64,000 nt of DNA from Chrysoperla carnea (Eukaryota; Arthropoda; Insecta; Neuroptera; Chrysopidae). This document shows, piece by piece, positions 12,525 to 24,400 of the stretch; the first letter of the stretch is position 1; the number at the start of each line of letters is the position of its first letter. A program made the position numbers and the translations under genes. Where the stretch lies: the NCBI RefSeq assembly GCF_905475395.1, contig NC_058338.1:40149935-40213934 (forward strand). Direction: 5' to 3'. The notes beneath the pieces were generated by a model. That model did no database searches. It was given only the letters and a program-made list of their open reading frames with translations, and had not been told where the DNA came from.

Positions 12525-15500
12525 GCAACTTTAATCTTTACCTAAAGTTTATGTCTAAAAGGAAATGATAGAATAGAATAGTATAATCTAAATGAATTTG
12601 AAACTATACTAGCGAGTTTATATGTGGGTTTTTGAAATCAAATACAAATTTCCAAATTCAGGAGCACCATGTTTTGTCCCGCAAAAATTCTAGCAACTTT
12701 TATGCAAATTATTTTTTGATATCTTGTTATCCCGTCAATTTATTCAGCTGTTATTTGGGCATCCATTGTATATAGTTATATAACGGTGGCCCGGGAAAAA
12801 ATCCTTTTTCTTTTAGAATGTTGAAATAGAATAGAATAGAACAAATAGTTCTTTAAAAAATCAAGAACAAAAAACAAATGTTAATATCCAAGACAGGCAT
12901 TAAGTAGGTTTTAATAAAAACACTAATTATGAAATGAGATTAAAAAGCTCTAAAGCATTAAAACCGGAATAGCTTCCGGGTAGATAGAAATAAAACACTT
13001 TTTATCGTTCTTAGAATGCACCAATTGGAAGTGGATGAAAGCTGAACTAGAAAATCGGACCCATTACAATAACTTCCTTTAGTGGGAAGTTAAAAAAGAA
13101 AAAACAACTATTACCAAAAGTATCTTTTTTATATTACACAATTTACTGAATCTAAATTCAACACACTCAATTGGCTACTTTCATGGGCCTAGAAATATGG
13201 GGGCTTATAATCTAAAACTCCACATTCATTGTCGATGAATTGATGGTAAACTTAACTTTTATTTTCTTGTCCTATAAAACAATGTCAATGTACCCAATTT
13301 TGGCAAATTAGTATTTCCAGTTTATAGAGTTAGCCGCCTAGGTCCCAAACAAAACGACTTGGTACCAAGGCAAGTCTAGTTAAATCGATTTTTTTTTAGC
13401 TGGACTACATCCGGTAGAACGTTGTTTAGACCTTTCAGAAATACCCCGTATGTATTTAAATGCTTAATTGGAATAATGCAAATTAAACTACACCTTGAAA
13501 TCTTCAATATTTTTTATGTAATTTATGAACAATAAACTGTATAATTTCATCCTATTTTTATATTTATTAAAATAATTTTATTTCAATACAATATATCATG
13601 GTTTTGTCAATTATCTTTTTTTTTATTATTGTTTGTACTTTGATCCAAAGCAATTTTTTTATTATTTAAATTATTATTGTGTTTTTGGTTTGATGAAGTA
13701 ATGCCCGACATTGTCTGATTCAAAGAGGATCATTGCCTGAAGTTTCAAAAGATTCAAGAATATTCTGCCATGTTTTTCTAATAAATCTTTTCTTTTCTTT
13801 TGATATCTAATAAATTCAAATATTTTCGTAAATTAGGCCTGTAAATTTTTTACGACATTCTTCACATGCATTTAAAATGATTTTAATTTAATTAATTTTT
13901 ATATTTGGTTTGTGGTAGAACAGACTATAATTAACATAATTAAAAAATAATAATAAATAATTTTATTATTAGTGTATGACTAAGTTTTTTTATAATATCT
14001 CGGAATTTTTTGAACTTTCGTTCCTTCTCAAGAGATTAAATTAATTTATTGCTTGTATATTCACTTTGGACTTCAGGTATTATTATGTTTATTATTAGGC
14101 AGCTTCAAATATATTATTATGAATTATTACTATGAAGATTACAAACCTATCTAGAAAATATTGATAACTTTTTTTATCGTCTACTGCGGCCTGTTCACTT
14201 GAAGTCACAGTTACTGAGTCTATTCTCAAATATTCGGAATCAATTTGGGGTTATTTTACATTATACTCAGTGGGGCACAGTGAAATCTGGGGTACACTAA
14301 AACAGACATCATATTTGTTACTCCAAGAAAATTTTGGTACGAATCACCACACAGACTTATTGATTAAGCAGTCGTTTTAGTGTTGTTTCCAATTTTTAGT
14401 TGATATTGTTTGGTTATTAGCAGCTAAAGACGCTCTTAGTTGAACTGGTCGCTCAGTATTACTTAGTTAGAATCGGCCGTATCTCAAAGATATCTCTTAT
14501 TATAGAATTAAATTAAGATTTCTCCGTAGGCAGCCATTTAGCCTTGCCCATTTAAGAATATCGAAAATAAGAGTCTGAACACGGATCTCTTCTTATAAAC
14601 CACCATCATCTTGTTTACTTACACATACACACATGATGCACAAAATCGGATAAGAAACCTCCTGTTGGATAGCATTTGGTAATGCTGCCATTGGCGAAGT
14701 CTTTTTCGCTAAAATTTATATTCCAGGCTTTTATTTTCCTAAAACTTTTTGATATTCCTGAATACATTAGGATAATGCTACAAATTCGTAATTACCTTTG
14801 ATGCGTTTTTAGCCATAGTTTGTTAAACCTCGACTTTTTCTGGAAGTTTATCCTGTTTACAATTCTTTCCGAATGAAATAGTTACAGAACGCTCCATATA
14901 CAACTCAAAAAATAACACTTGTAAGAATTCTATAAAAAATTATCCTTCATTTTGTATTTTTATCCATTTATCAACGTGGAATGTTACCTTTTTAGATGAT
15001 ATATTGTTTTAAATTATTATGTTTGCATGTACCGGGCTGAACAAAATTATCTAACTATTAATATATCTTTGTTTAAATGAAAGAAAAAACTAAAAATATT
15101 TGCATGTCTACCTTGACACAAGCACTATTAGTCGTTTTTCTTTCATTGTAGTCAAAAGTGAAATGAACCCCGGCTAAGTAGAAATGATATTATTTAATTT
15201 CTAGAAAACACATTTCTGAATCAAAGAAAGTTTTAACTTATCTATCTGGCTCAGAAACTTTAAAACTTCCTAATTAAAAGTTTTCTATAAGATAATACGA
15301 AGTTACGAGAACATACAAATTCGGATGTTCCTAGCAATTTGGGCTAAGGAATCTTGAAACTTCTTCTATTCTAATAGCGGAGAATTTCAGCTTTTATTTA
15401 GTGACAATTTCAAGCAATGATAAATGTTACTTTAATTTTTTCATAGTATCAACCACTTTCGAAGCCAACCATAGTGCATTATTTTTTATGTATCTACTAT

Positions 15501-15853
15501 GTTTCCTGAAAATATCATCCTTAACGAAATGAACTCCACATTTTTATGTCGGGCTCTCGGACCATTACATTTTAACCAATTTTAAACATTAAAATATCTA
15601 TCCCTGTTTGACTTTGAAGTCAACATGTATAATACAATTAATTTTTATTAATTTTATCGAACATTTTTAAAGTATCATTATTACATACAATTAGCAAGGG
15701 ACATCACTCACTGATAAAATTATACGATTAAATTAGTCAGCATTTATTGCAACTTGTAATGTTTAAACGCTGTACAAAAGACTATTATTTTTTTTAAGTA
15801 ATGTATTATTTTTTTTAAGTAATAGGTATTGTTAATTTATACTTTTATAAAAA
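12525..15853. other. Intergenic region between IR75-like gene and second epoxide hydrolase
   Basis: No exon or RNA gene is supported. Small ATAGAATAG clusters occur near 12570 and 12826. The phrase ACCCCGTATGTATTTAAATG near 13443 resembles ends of insect repeats, and a similar ACACCCTGTATGT occurs at about 10422. The rest is unremarkable AT-rich sequence. Confidence 0.5.
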
Positions 15854-18800
15854 ATGGCTAAATTAGGTTGTTTGCAATTATGTGTCATATATTCATTATC
15901 CTTATATTATACAATCCAATTTTGTTTTCAATTATTGTATTACTATTTACGTGGAATTAAATTTTGGAAAATTAAAGAGCGTCGAGTACCACCATCTAAA
16001 ATACTTATGCCAGAGGTTGGGCATCATTCCCATATACAATTAAAAGTAAGTTTAAAATCATTAATTTGTGAATTACATTTCCCGACAGTGATTAAATAAA
16101 TAATAATATTACATTCTATCCAGACTGACTCAAAAAGTTTTTTTGAATATTTTCAGAACATAAAAATGCATTATGTTGAAGCTGGGGACAAATCTAAGCC
16201 TTTAATGGTATTTATGCATGGTTTTCCAGAATTTTGGTACTCTTGGCGACATCAATTGAAAGAATTTCATAACGAATATTGGTAAGTCCTTAAAATATTT
16301 TAAATCAATTCAGATCAAGTTTATGATTATTTTAAGATAAACTATGAGGTACAGATGCTAGGTGATATCTAATTATCGTTGCCCTCAGTAGGGATTCAAG
16401 GAGTTGTAAGATATGCATAACATAAACATTAAATAGATTTTAGACTTAACTTTCTCGGTGTCTCTAATGTGTCTATTTTTCTGCATTGTTAATACAACCA
16501 TTATTATTTTTATTTCGAGGTGCGTTGCCGTGGATATGAGAGGATATGGCGATACTAGTAAACCACCAAAAGTAAGCGATTATAAAATTGCTGATATAGC
16601 AGGAGATATCAAAGAATTAGTAGAAGCTTTAGGCCGTAAAAAGTTCATAATGATTGCTCATGATTGGGGTGGAGTTGTTGGCTGGTCATTTTTAGATTTA
16701 TACGCTGATATGGTAGAAAAATATGTAATAATGAATGCTCCACACACTGATGCATGGGATAAATTAATGGAAATTGATAAAACTCAATTTTCTAAATCAT
16801 GGTGAGTAAATAAGGTAGCATCTTAGATAATTCAATTCTAATCAAACTATCAATGATCAAAAATGCCTATGGCTTTAAAAATTGTGTAAATGAACCTTCA
16901 AGGTGTATAAACGTCTAGGATAACGCATAAAAAGAAACTAAATGTGTGTTGTAAACGCATAAACGTAAACTATCGTAGTATACCTACATAGGATTCATTA
17001 CTAATAAGTCACTTTCGTACCCAACATCCATTTCTTTATGCATTTTTGCAATGTATCTTTTCCCTCCGTTCTCATAGGTAACAGCATTAGACAGTCATAC
17101 CATCCTAACCCACTATTACGTAACTTTCCAGATTCATAAATAAAATTCAAATATTTCTTACAAAAATAACTAAACATTAGACATTTATCATTTCTCGTAA
17201 ATTCTTCTCGTTGCGTAACTTAAACAAAAACAGTCATTTCGTAGTTACTTTCCCTTCTATTTAAACAAAAACTTAATGATGAATGATGTACCCATTAGTA
17301 CATATTCGCGACTCCAAGATCTTATTAAGTGGTACTACCTTGTTGTTTGATAAGGTATATCAGTATATGCATAGCTCTGGCTCATAAGTCAACTAATTGA
17401 CTTTAGTATAAAAATGATCAAAGATACTAATTGAGATCTCTAGGATATTTCGATTTCTAGGATGTGCAGACCGTTGCCAAACTAGCAACGAGTAATATAC
17501 ACAATAAGAGTTATTATGATTAGCTAATTCATACTGATGATGACTTCTTGGCAGTCGAAATACGTATTCATATGATACAAAAGTTTATCTAAGAAATTGG
17601 GGCAAAAATCGTAATTTAATTGACTTTAGCTTCTTTGCTAATTTTACTCATAATTTTTACACCCCACTCGCGGGCTTATAAATAAGTGAGTAGAAATCAG
17701 GTAATTATTTTGGAGTCACGAACTGGAGTGGTATATAACATTAGGTTTTCTCGTATGCACATTCGAATCCATCTTAAGTATTAATTATATTATACGATAG
17801 CAAGACAGGCGTTAGTTTTGTCCAAACTTCTAATATTATGGCGTTTTATTTAAATAAAACTGTTTCAAATTCTGAATTCTGTTTATTTACAAATTTTTAA
17901 GTGCTATGTTTATTTCAGGTATGTAATATTTTATCAAATGCCATATTTCCCAGAATTACATGTATCTTTGAATGATTTTGAACTAATGGATGACATCTAT
18001 GCATTTGGTCCGAATAAAGTTAAAAATGAAGAAGATATTGAGGCATATAAATATACGTTCAGCAAACCAGGTACGTGGACACTACACCTCAAAGGATACC
18101 GTAACAATAATTCAAATTGAGAGCTGATTGTTTAAAATAATACCAAAAGATAAAATAGATTTCGCGGAATATAGAACCACACTACAAGCGGAATAAGGCT
18201 AAATTACAATAATTAGAACAAACATTACATGTGATTCCCATATAATGTTATAGTTAAAATACTTAGAATGGTAAATCAAGTGCTTTTTTTTCGTTTTCTT
18301 TTTGTGATAGAGTGAAAATGAATATGATACAAAAAAATTAAAATTTTATATATCGGTTAATCACCCGTTTGTGGAAAATTCATACCGATTCTCTATACGG
18401 TTTATTCATTGGATCCATTTATTTCATATCGGTGCTCAGTTTCGACAAGACTTCTTATGGTAGAGTTATTATTAATAAGATGACTTAGATATACAGCCAG
18501 CTTTCAGGATATACATATTACAAACCAAAGTGGCACTAAGCAAAAGAGAGTATATATTTCTTGCTCAGAGCCACTTTGATTTGATAGAACTCTCTAACGA
18601 AATTAAATTCATATTGTTTCCAGGTGCTTTAACCCCTCCAATAAACTACTACAGGAACTTATTTACAACAGATCCAACAGTCAAACGACCAGTTGAAAAA
18701 GAACCTCCTGGATTATTTATTTTTGGTGATGCAGATATAGCTTTAAGTGTTGCGTACGTTGATATTATGCCACAAGTTGTTCCTAATTTAAAATCGAAAA

Positions 18801-18886
18801 TTATAAAAGGTGGCAGTCATTATGTGCAACAAGATGATCCAGTAGCCGTCAATAAAGCAATGCGTGAATTCTTAAATGAAAATTAA
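15854..18886 (+). CDS. Epoxide hydrolase 4-like, complete, 337 aa
   Basis: Five exons: 15854-16045, 16157-16281, 16520-16801, 17919-18070 and 18624-18886 (1014 nt, in frame). This is an alpha/beta-hydrolase epoxide hydrolase of the EPHX3/EPHX4 group. The N-terminus is a hydrophobic anchor (IYSLSLYYTIQFCFQLLYYY), suggesting an ER-membrane protein with the catalytic domain outside the bilayer. Motifs: HGFPEFWYSWRHQ (85-97, oxyanion loop), CVAVDMRGYGDTSKP (107-121), AHDWGGVVGW (152-161, nucleophile Asp154), lid Tyr near 205 (FYQMPYFPE) and Tyr259/260 (NYYRN), acid Asp288 in FGDADIAL and His316 in GGSHYVQQ. The set is complete, so the enzyme is probably active. The start is the first Met before the anchor. 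AATAAA occurs at 18913-18918. Substrate is unknown; insect juvenile hormone epoxide hydrolases belong to the EPHX1-like branch, which this does not resemble. Confidence 0.92.
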
Positions 18887-20734
18887 TTTTTTTTAAATAG
18901 ACTATTTTACAAAATAAAATTTAAACAAATAAAAATCATGTCCTTACAGGGAATTCTAGATAGTGTCATTTAGTGGCAATAACCAAATACAAACAGAAAT
19001 ACATTTTTTAAATTTTAATAACGTCAAGCTATTACATTTTATTTTCATACTATAGTTAAATAAAGACTTATTTTTTAACTTTTTCAAGGCTTTAGATAAT
19101 ACTAGCATAACTTTTAAGTATTTATGCTCCATTATTCCTAATCTATCTCATGCATAGTATAGCTTTTAAGCATTTATCCTCCATTTTGCCAACTTCCTTT
19201 TGAAAGATACTGGAATCAGGTCATGTTAAATTATTATTGCTGGTCTATTTTAAGAGATACAAATGAATAGAAGAAAAAGCTTACGCGACTCATTTTTAAT
19301 ATTTAAAAAAAAATATTGTTAAAGCTTTTTTATAAAACAAAAATAACTAATATTTTAGAAACGTGACGTGTTAGATGTTTTTCATTTTTTTGAAACTCAG
19401 TGCATCTCAACTGTTAAGAAAAAACATTTGTCATTTAAAGGACAAAAACCATGAACTAGGGTAGGTAATTGAAACTTCTATGAGTACTTTTAAATTTTGT
19501 TGATTATTTTCAAACATGTAAATTCTAACTGCACAGTTTAACTGCTCTAATTTAACACTATAAGCAGAAAAACTGGATGATTAACTAAACTGATAATGTA
19601 GTGCCAGATTTGAATTTTTATACTAGTTTACTCAATTTTCCTAGCGGTTTGGTCGTCTTTGATTTTTAGTTTTATTAGTATTATTAAACGATTTTTAAAC
19701 GTGTTCAGATAATACATTTGGACGAACAACCCGTGGCCGGCATATTCAAATTTATTGTAACAACAATTTAAAATTTTCTAGCTCTATGCGCAACTTTATG
19801 AAAACCGTCTACCCTGGTCAGAGTAATAAATCTGCAACTCTTGTAAAGTAGGTATACGACTATAAACACAGATTTTGCGAGAAATGCTTCTCTGTGGTAT
19901 ACTCTGACTTTGTATAATATATAAAAGACTTTGGATTGGACCATAGGTGCCATCATTTTTAAGGGATCAATAGACTTGCAGAAAATTATATTTGAAAAGT
20001 GGCCAGATGACACTCACTCCTCTTTGCTGTAAAAAATTATATTTGAAAAGTGGCCAGATGACACTCACTCCTTTTTGCTGCAAAAAACCTTTCGTATATT
20101 AAATACCACCTGAGCTTTCGTCTTATTGACCTTATATACGAAATCTCTGTAACTTAAATTAGAAGTTTCCAGAGCGATTTTGATTTAATTGAGCCGTTCC
20201 AAGATATCTCTTCCTAAAAATAGCATAGGTAATAATAATAATAATTTTTCTAATTCTAAGCAATTTAAGCTTGATGGCATAAAACTGCTTAGGTGGTACC
20301 TACATGACCATCAATGCATATTCTTGCATTACCATAGGTTTAATATTCGTTAACTTAAGTGGTTTACAGAACAGTCATCTTCGACATTTCCTTTGGTGAA
20401 TTTGAAATATTTGTATGTAACTGTACTTAAACCGGGTTTCTTTTATTCTAACGTTCGAACTGTTTAGAATTAGCAAAGAAATATTTGCGTTTTTTTAACT
20501 AGAAGGTGGAAAATTTTCGAACGTATTTTCAACGATTAATATATATGCAAAAGTAAGATGGTCTATAAGTAAGATGATTTTTACTAATGTACCTATTCAT
20601 TGCAAAAAATGCGAAGTTACAGATTTGGAAATTACTGTTAAATTTCATTCTCAAGCACGACTGGATTTTTAAGGCTGCAACCATTTCAACAACACGCATT
20701 TTTCAACGCACGTTGATATAAATTTACGTTGATT
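18887..20734. other. Intergenic region, no gene seen
   Basis: It holds the polyadenylation signals of the upstream epoxide hydrolase and a 51-bp tandem duplication near 20 kb. An 81-codon minus-strand open frame at 19768-20013 overlaps that duplication and has no recognisable features. Confidence 0.5.
19982..20084. repeat. 51-bp tandem duplication
   Basis: Two nearly identical 51-base units containing TTTGAAAAGTGGCCAGATGA lie head to tail, starting at 19982 and 20033. Only a few mismatches separate them, implying a fairly recent duplication. Confidence 0.9.
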
Positions 20735-21003
20735 AGATTTAGGGTAGGTTATCTTGGCTGTCCATGAACGACACTCTTAGGCTATAGAGCATTGTAATTC
20801 CATATATGTGTTTTACCAATTTTCCGCTGATAATTTCATTTATCAGCTCCTCTATTTCAGAGGCTGAGTGCACCTGCTTCATGCATATACCATGCACTAC
20901 ACCAGCCCATCTCAACTATTAATTAAATTAATTTTGTTGCGACGGTGGGAATAGAACCATCGAACCCGCTACGCCTTAACCAACTGAGCTAATAGAGCGA
21001 CTT
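20735..21003 (-). mobile_element. tRNA-derived SINE-like element
   Basis: Read on the minus strand, the head at about 21003 shows a pol III A box (TAGCTCAGTTGGTTAAGG, 20974-20991) and a B-box-like GGTTCTATTCCC (20947-20958). These are followed by a body unrelated to tRNA that includes GGTGCACTCAGCCTCTG and a small hairpin GCTGATAAATGAAATTATCAGC. The tRNA-like head does not look like an intact functional tRNA, so a SINE fits better. The 3' limit is approximate. Confidence 0.65.
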
Positions 21004-21468
21004 GATTTACATAGTGTTAAAAAGATCGCTAACTTTTTGAATTAGACGCTCGTGAGTAATGTTATTTTTAAAACAAGTCCATTTGACGCATCATGAGACT
21101 TCCAAATCCCAAATTCCCTCTAGGTGGGCAAAGGGTTGAGGTTGACAATTAACATAATTTAATAGAAAATTCATAATAATAAAAAAAACAATTACAAACA
21201 TCAATATTTTTAAAATATATAATTTCTTGTAAAATAAATACATAATATAAATATTATTTGTAAAATAAATAAAAATTCTTTTTTTTACAACACAATAATA
21301 TTATTTATTTATTTAATACGATACGTATTCTGTGTCTAGAATGTATTAGAGGGTGGAAAATAGGGATGTTAAAATGGTAGATTGGAGAGTTTGATTGGTG
21401 TAGAGTTAAAGGCTATGTGTACAACATTATTATGGCTTATGTTTTAAAAAATGAAAAAAAATAATTTT

Positions 21469-24400
21469 TTACAATTTTTCTATTTGTGAACGATATAAAG
21501 CACTACGTGCACGCCATTGCTTTGATGCCGATAATAATGTTTGCCAATCATCATTATTATTGTTATTATTATCGTTATTATTATTATTATTAACATTTTT
21601 ATTATCATTTAATTGTATAATATTTTCATCTAATTTCACTATTTCTTCAAATATATCGCCTGAGAATGGATTACATAATGTCGGTAAATTTTTCAATTTT
21701 TCTTTCACTGTTTCTAAATCAGCTAGAAAAAAGAGTAAATGATAGTAAACGATCTCGTTAGGTGATAAAAAGTTATCGTTAAGTGATTTAACTATGATTA
21801 AACTTGAAGTACAATTTTGAGAATTAATATTTTTCTTAAAATAAATCCCAAGCCCTGGATTACAATCAAAGGCGAAAACAAACTGTTTCATAGACTTCCA
21901 ATCATACAAAATTCACAGCCATATCTCTAAAATCGGGGATTGAATTTTTATAAAAGTTGAAATCACATTATTTATTACCTTACGTTAAATTAGGTAATTA
22001 GTGAAAATGTGTCAGATCAAAAAATGGAAAAGAGAACATTTTGTTTTAGAATTTAATTTTCTATTTGACACAACAAGGGCGACTGTTACTCCTGTCTTAT
22101 GCCTTTAAAAAAAAAAATTCTCATAAATTAAGGTTCCCTTTATTATCAAGACAAATCCCCATATGGTTTTTTATGCACCTCTTCTCTAAAAATTATGTAG
22201 GTATATAAGTAGGAGAATTAAACTGCATAATGCTTTATTTTGCAAGTGCTATTTTTCAAAAGATTTCACGATAGAAAAATTAATACTATTTCAAGCATGT
22301 TCAACGAATATTTACTTACCTATATAATCACTTCTACTAAATGCTCGAGATGTTGATGGCCTCATTTGATACAAATCGTCAGCAATTTTCGCAGATGAAG
22401 AAGGGATACTACTTGTTGTAGCCGGTCGATTATCGAATGGAGTTGAAATAATCCGAGTATTTTTTAATGGCGGTAGTTTTATTATATTACGTGTTAAGAT
22501 ATGAGGTTTTAGTGACGTTTCAAACTAAAACAATAGTATAAAAGGGTTGTATTTTGCACAAAATACATATTCATGAAACTTACAACATCGTTCTGCGATA
22601 TATTCAATATTTCAGTAATATCTTGTGATGAAGATGGTCTAGAAAAGTCGGATGAATTCCGAAGAAAGCTACTAGGATGTTGCTGTCGTGGTGTCGTGGC
22701 TTTGGGTGAAGAATGTGTGCTGCTATTATGTGTTCGCGTTGTTGAAGGCCTTTTGGGCATTTCTGTTGATTGTTTGTTATCATTCATAGACATCGAATTG
22801 CTTCCTTAACAAAATAACTTCCTTAAATAATGAAAACCATTTCAAAAAGAAAAAATAAATAAAAAATAGTAAGTAGGAAATGTCAAGCTTAACGGCGAAA
22901 ATGAATTTGGGCCTACATTTGTTTGCCAAGCTTTAATTTGTAAGCTCTTAGCCGAACTTTCCCTGAGATTTGCACAACATTGGTTTGGCAATACCAATGC
23001 GCTCCTGTCTTGACCAATGCTAATAAAGTTTGTTGTTAATTCATAATTATGTTATAACGATTGTAGAAATTAAGCTCATGTGAGAAAATCGCTGATGTTT
23101 ATATATCTTTATACAGATATTTAATATAAAGATAATATAAGGATAATATAATTGGTAACATTTGACTGAACAACTCTATGAATGCGGTACTGTAAAAATT
23201 AATTGGTTCACAAAAGTATAGTACATGAAGAATATCAAATTATAAAACGGAGAGATCTAAATAAAATCCAAATAAGATATCATAATAACACAAAATTAAA
23301 TTTTTTTATGCCCCAAGATTTAGGCGAAGATCGGAAACCACGCTTGCTGTAGAATCTGACAGCCAAGCTTGAAATTACGTTAACACTAAATTATAAATCA
23401 AGTGTAATTATAGTGAATTAATATTGTTTTTCTGTCCCGAAGGGAGACTGAAAAATTGATAGACCATGACATGAAAATACCATAAATCTTTTTTCTTTGA
23501 AGAATGTTTAAATATTGATTAAATAGTTTTAGTCGAGGCGGGAGTAGGATTCTTTTTTTTTGCTAGTATGTCGAGCTATGAGGCAACGTTGTATTGTTTC
23601 CATGGTAATAATAATTTTGATAAATAATGAAATAATATAAACATTGGCAAATGGCTAAAAATCATAAAAAAATGTAATATTAATCTTTTTTTTTTTTTAT
23701 TTTGAAAAAAAAACTTTTGTTCTGTAAAAATTAAAATATTTATATGAAATTTAAAGTAATGCTAATTTGCCGGAAACTTATAGGTATCGTACTTGCAGCA
23801 ACTTTATTATCTATCCATGTAAGTTTTTTAAGACTTTATATCGTCTCTCAGGCATAATACCAATTCATTAAAATCAAAATCAAAATGGCTACAGGGTGAA
23901 ATTCGAACTATTCTTTTACCCTTGTTCTTGGTCCATACGGTTTGTTTATCTGTACCTCGGACAATTCTCAAAAAATGTGTTACCTAAATTCGCCATAGAG
24001 ACATAGAGAAGCATTCCTGTTCAGCAATTTTCTAATCGTTTTCTGAATTTCTTTAGTTTGTAAAGATTGCATATGCAAGATTTAGTATCTCGCCTGATCA
24101 AATTTTAGTATCGAGCCAATTGTTTAATTCGTTAGACTTACAACAACAAACTGCAATTCTCGAATTTATTGAATTTACAAATCCAGCTTTAACTCTACTA
24201 TGTCTCAACAATCAAGCACTCTCATCGAAAATTGATGAAATTCGTCAAATAACTACGCATGTGAATACTCAATTAAGTCAAATACTTGAAAAGTTTATTT
24301 CAAAAAATTCAATATCACTTAGTAATCGTCTTTTAATTCGAGAAAATCAAAATGTTCTATGTAAACTATTAATTAAATGGTTAGACGAAGAGCTAGTGCA

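Noticed and set aside
20941-21003. A tRNA gene on the minus strand
   Set aside because: The A and B boxes are present but the arms do not pair as an intact tRNA and a repeat body follows, so a SINE head is the better call.
22573-22809. 78-codon plus-strand frame
   Set aside because: It is antisense to LRRC56 exon 4, whose splice phases and domain order are coherent on the minus strand.
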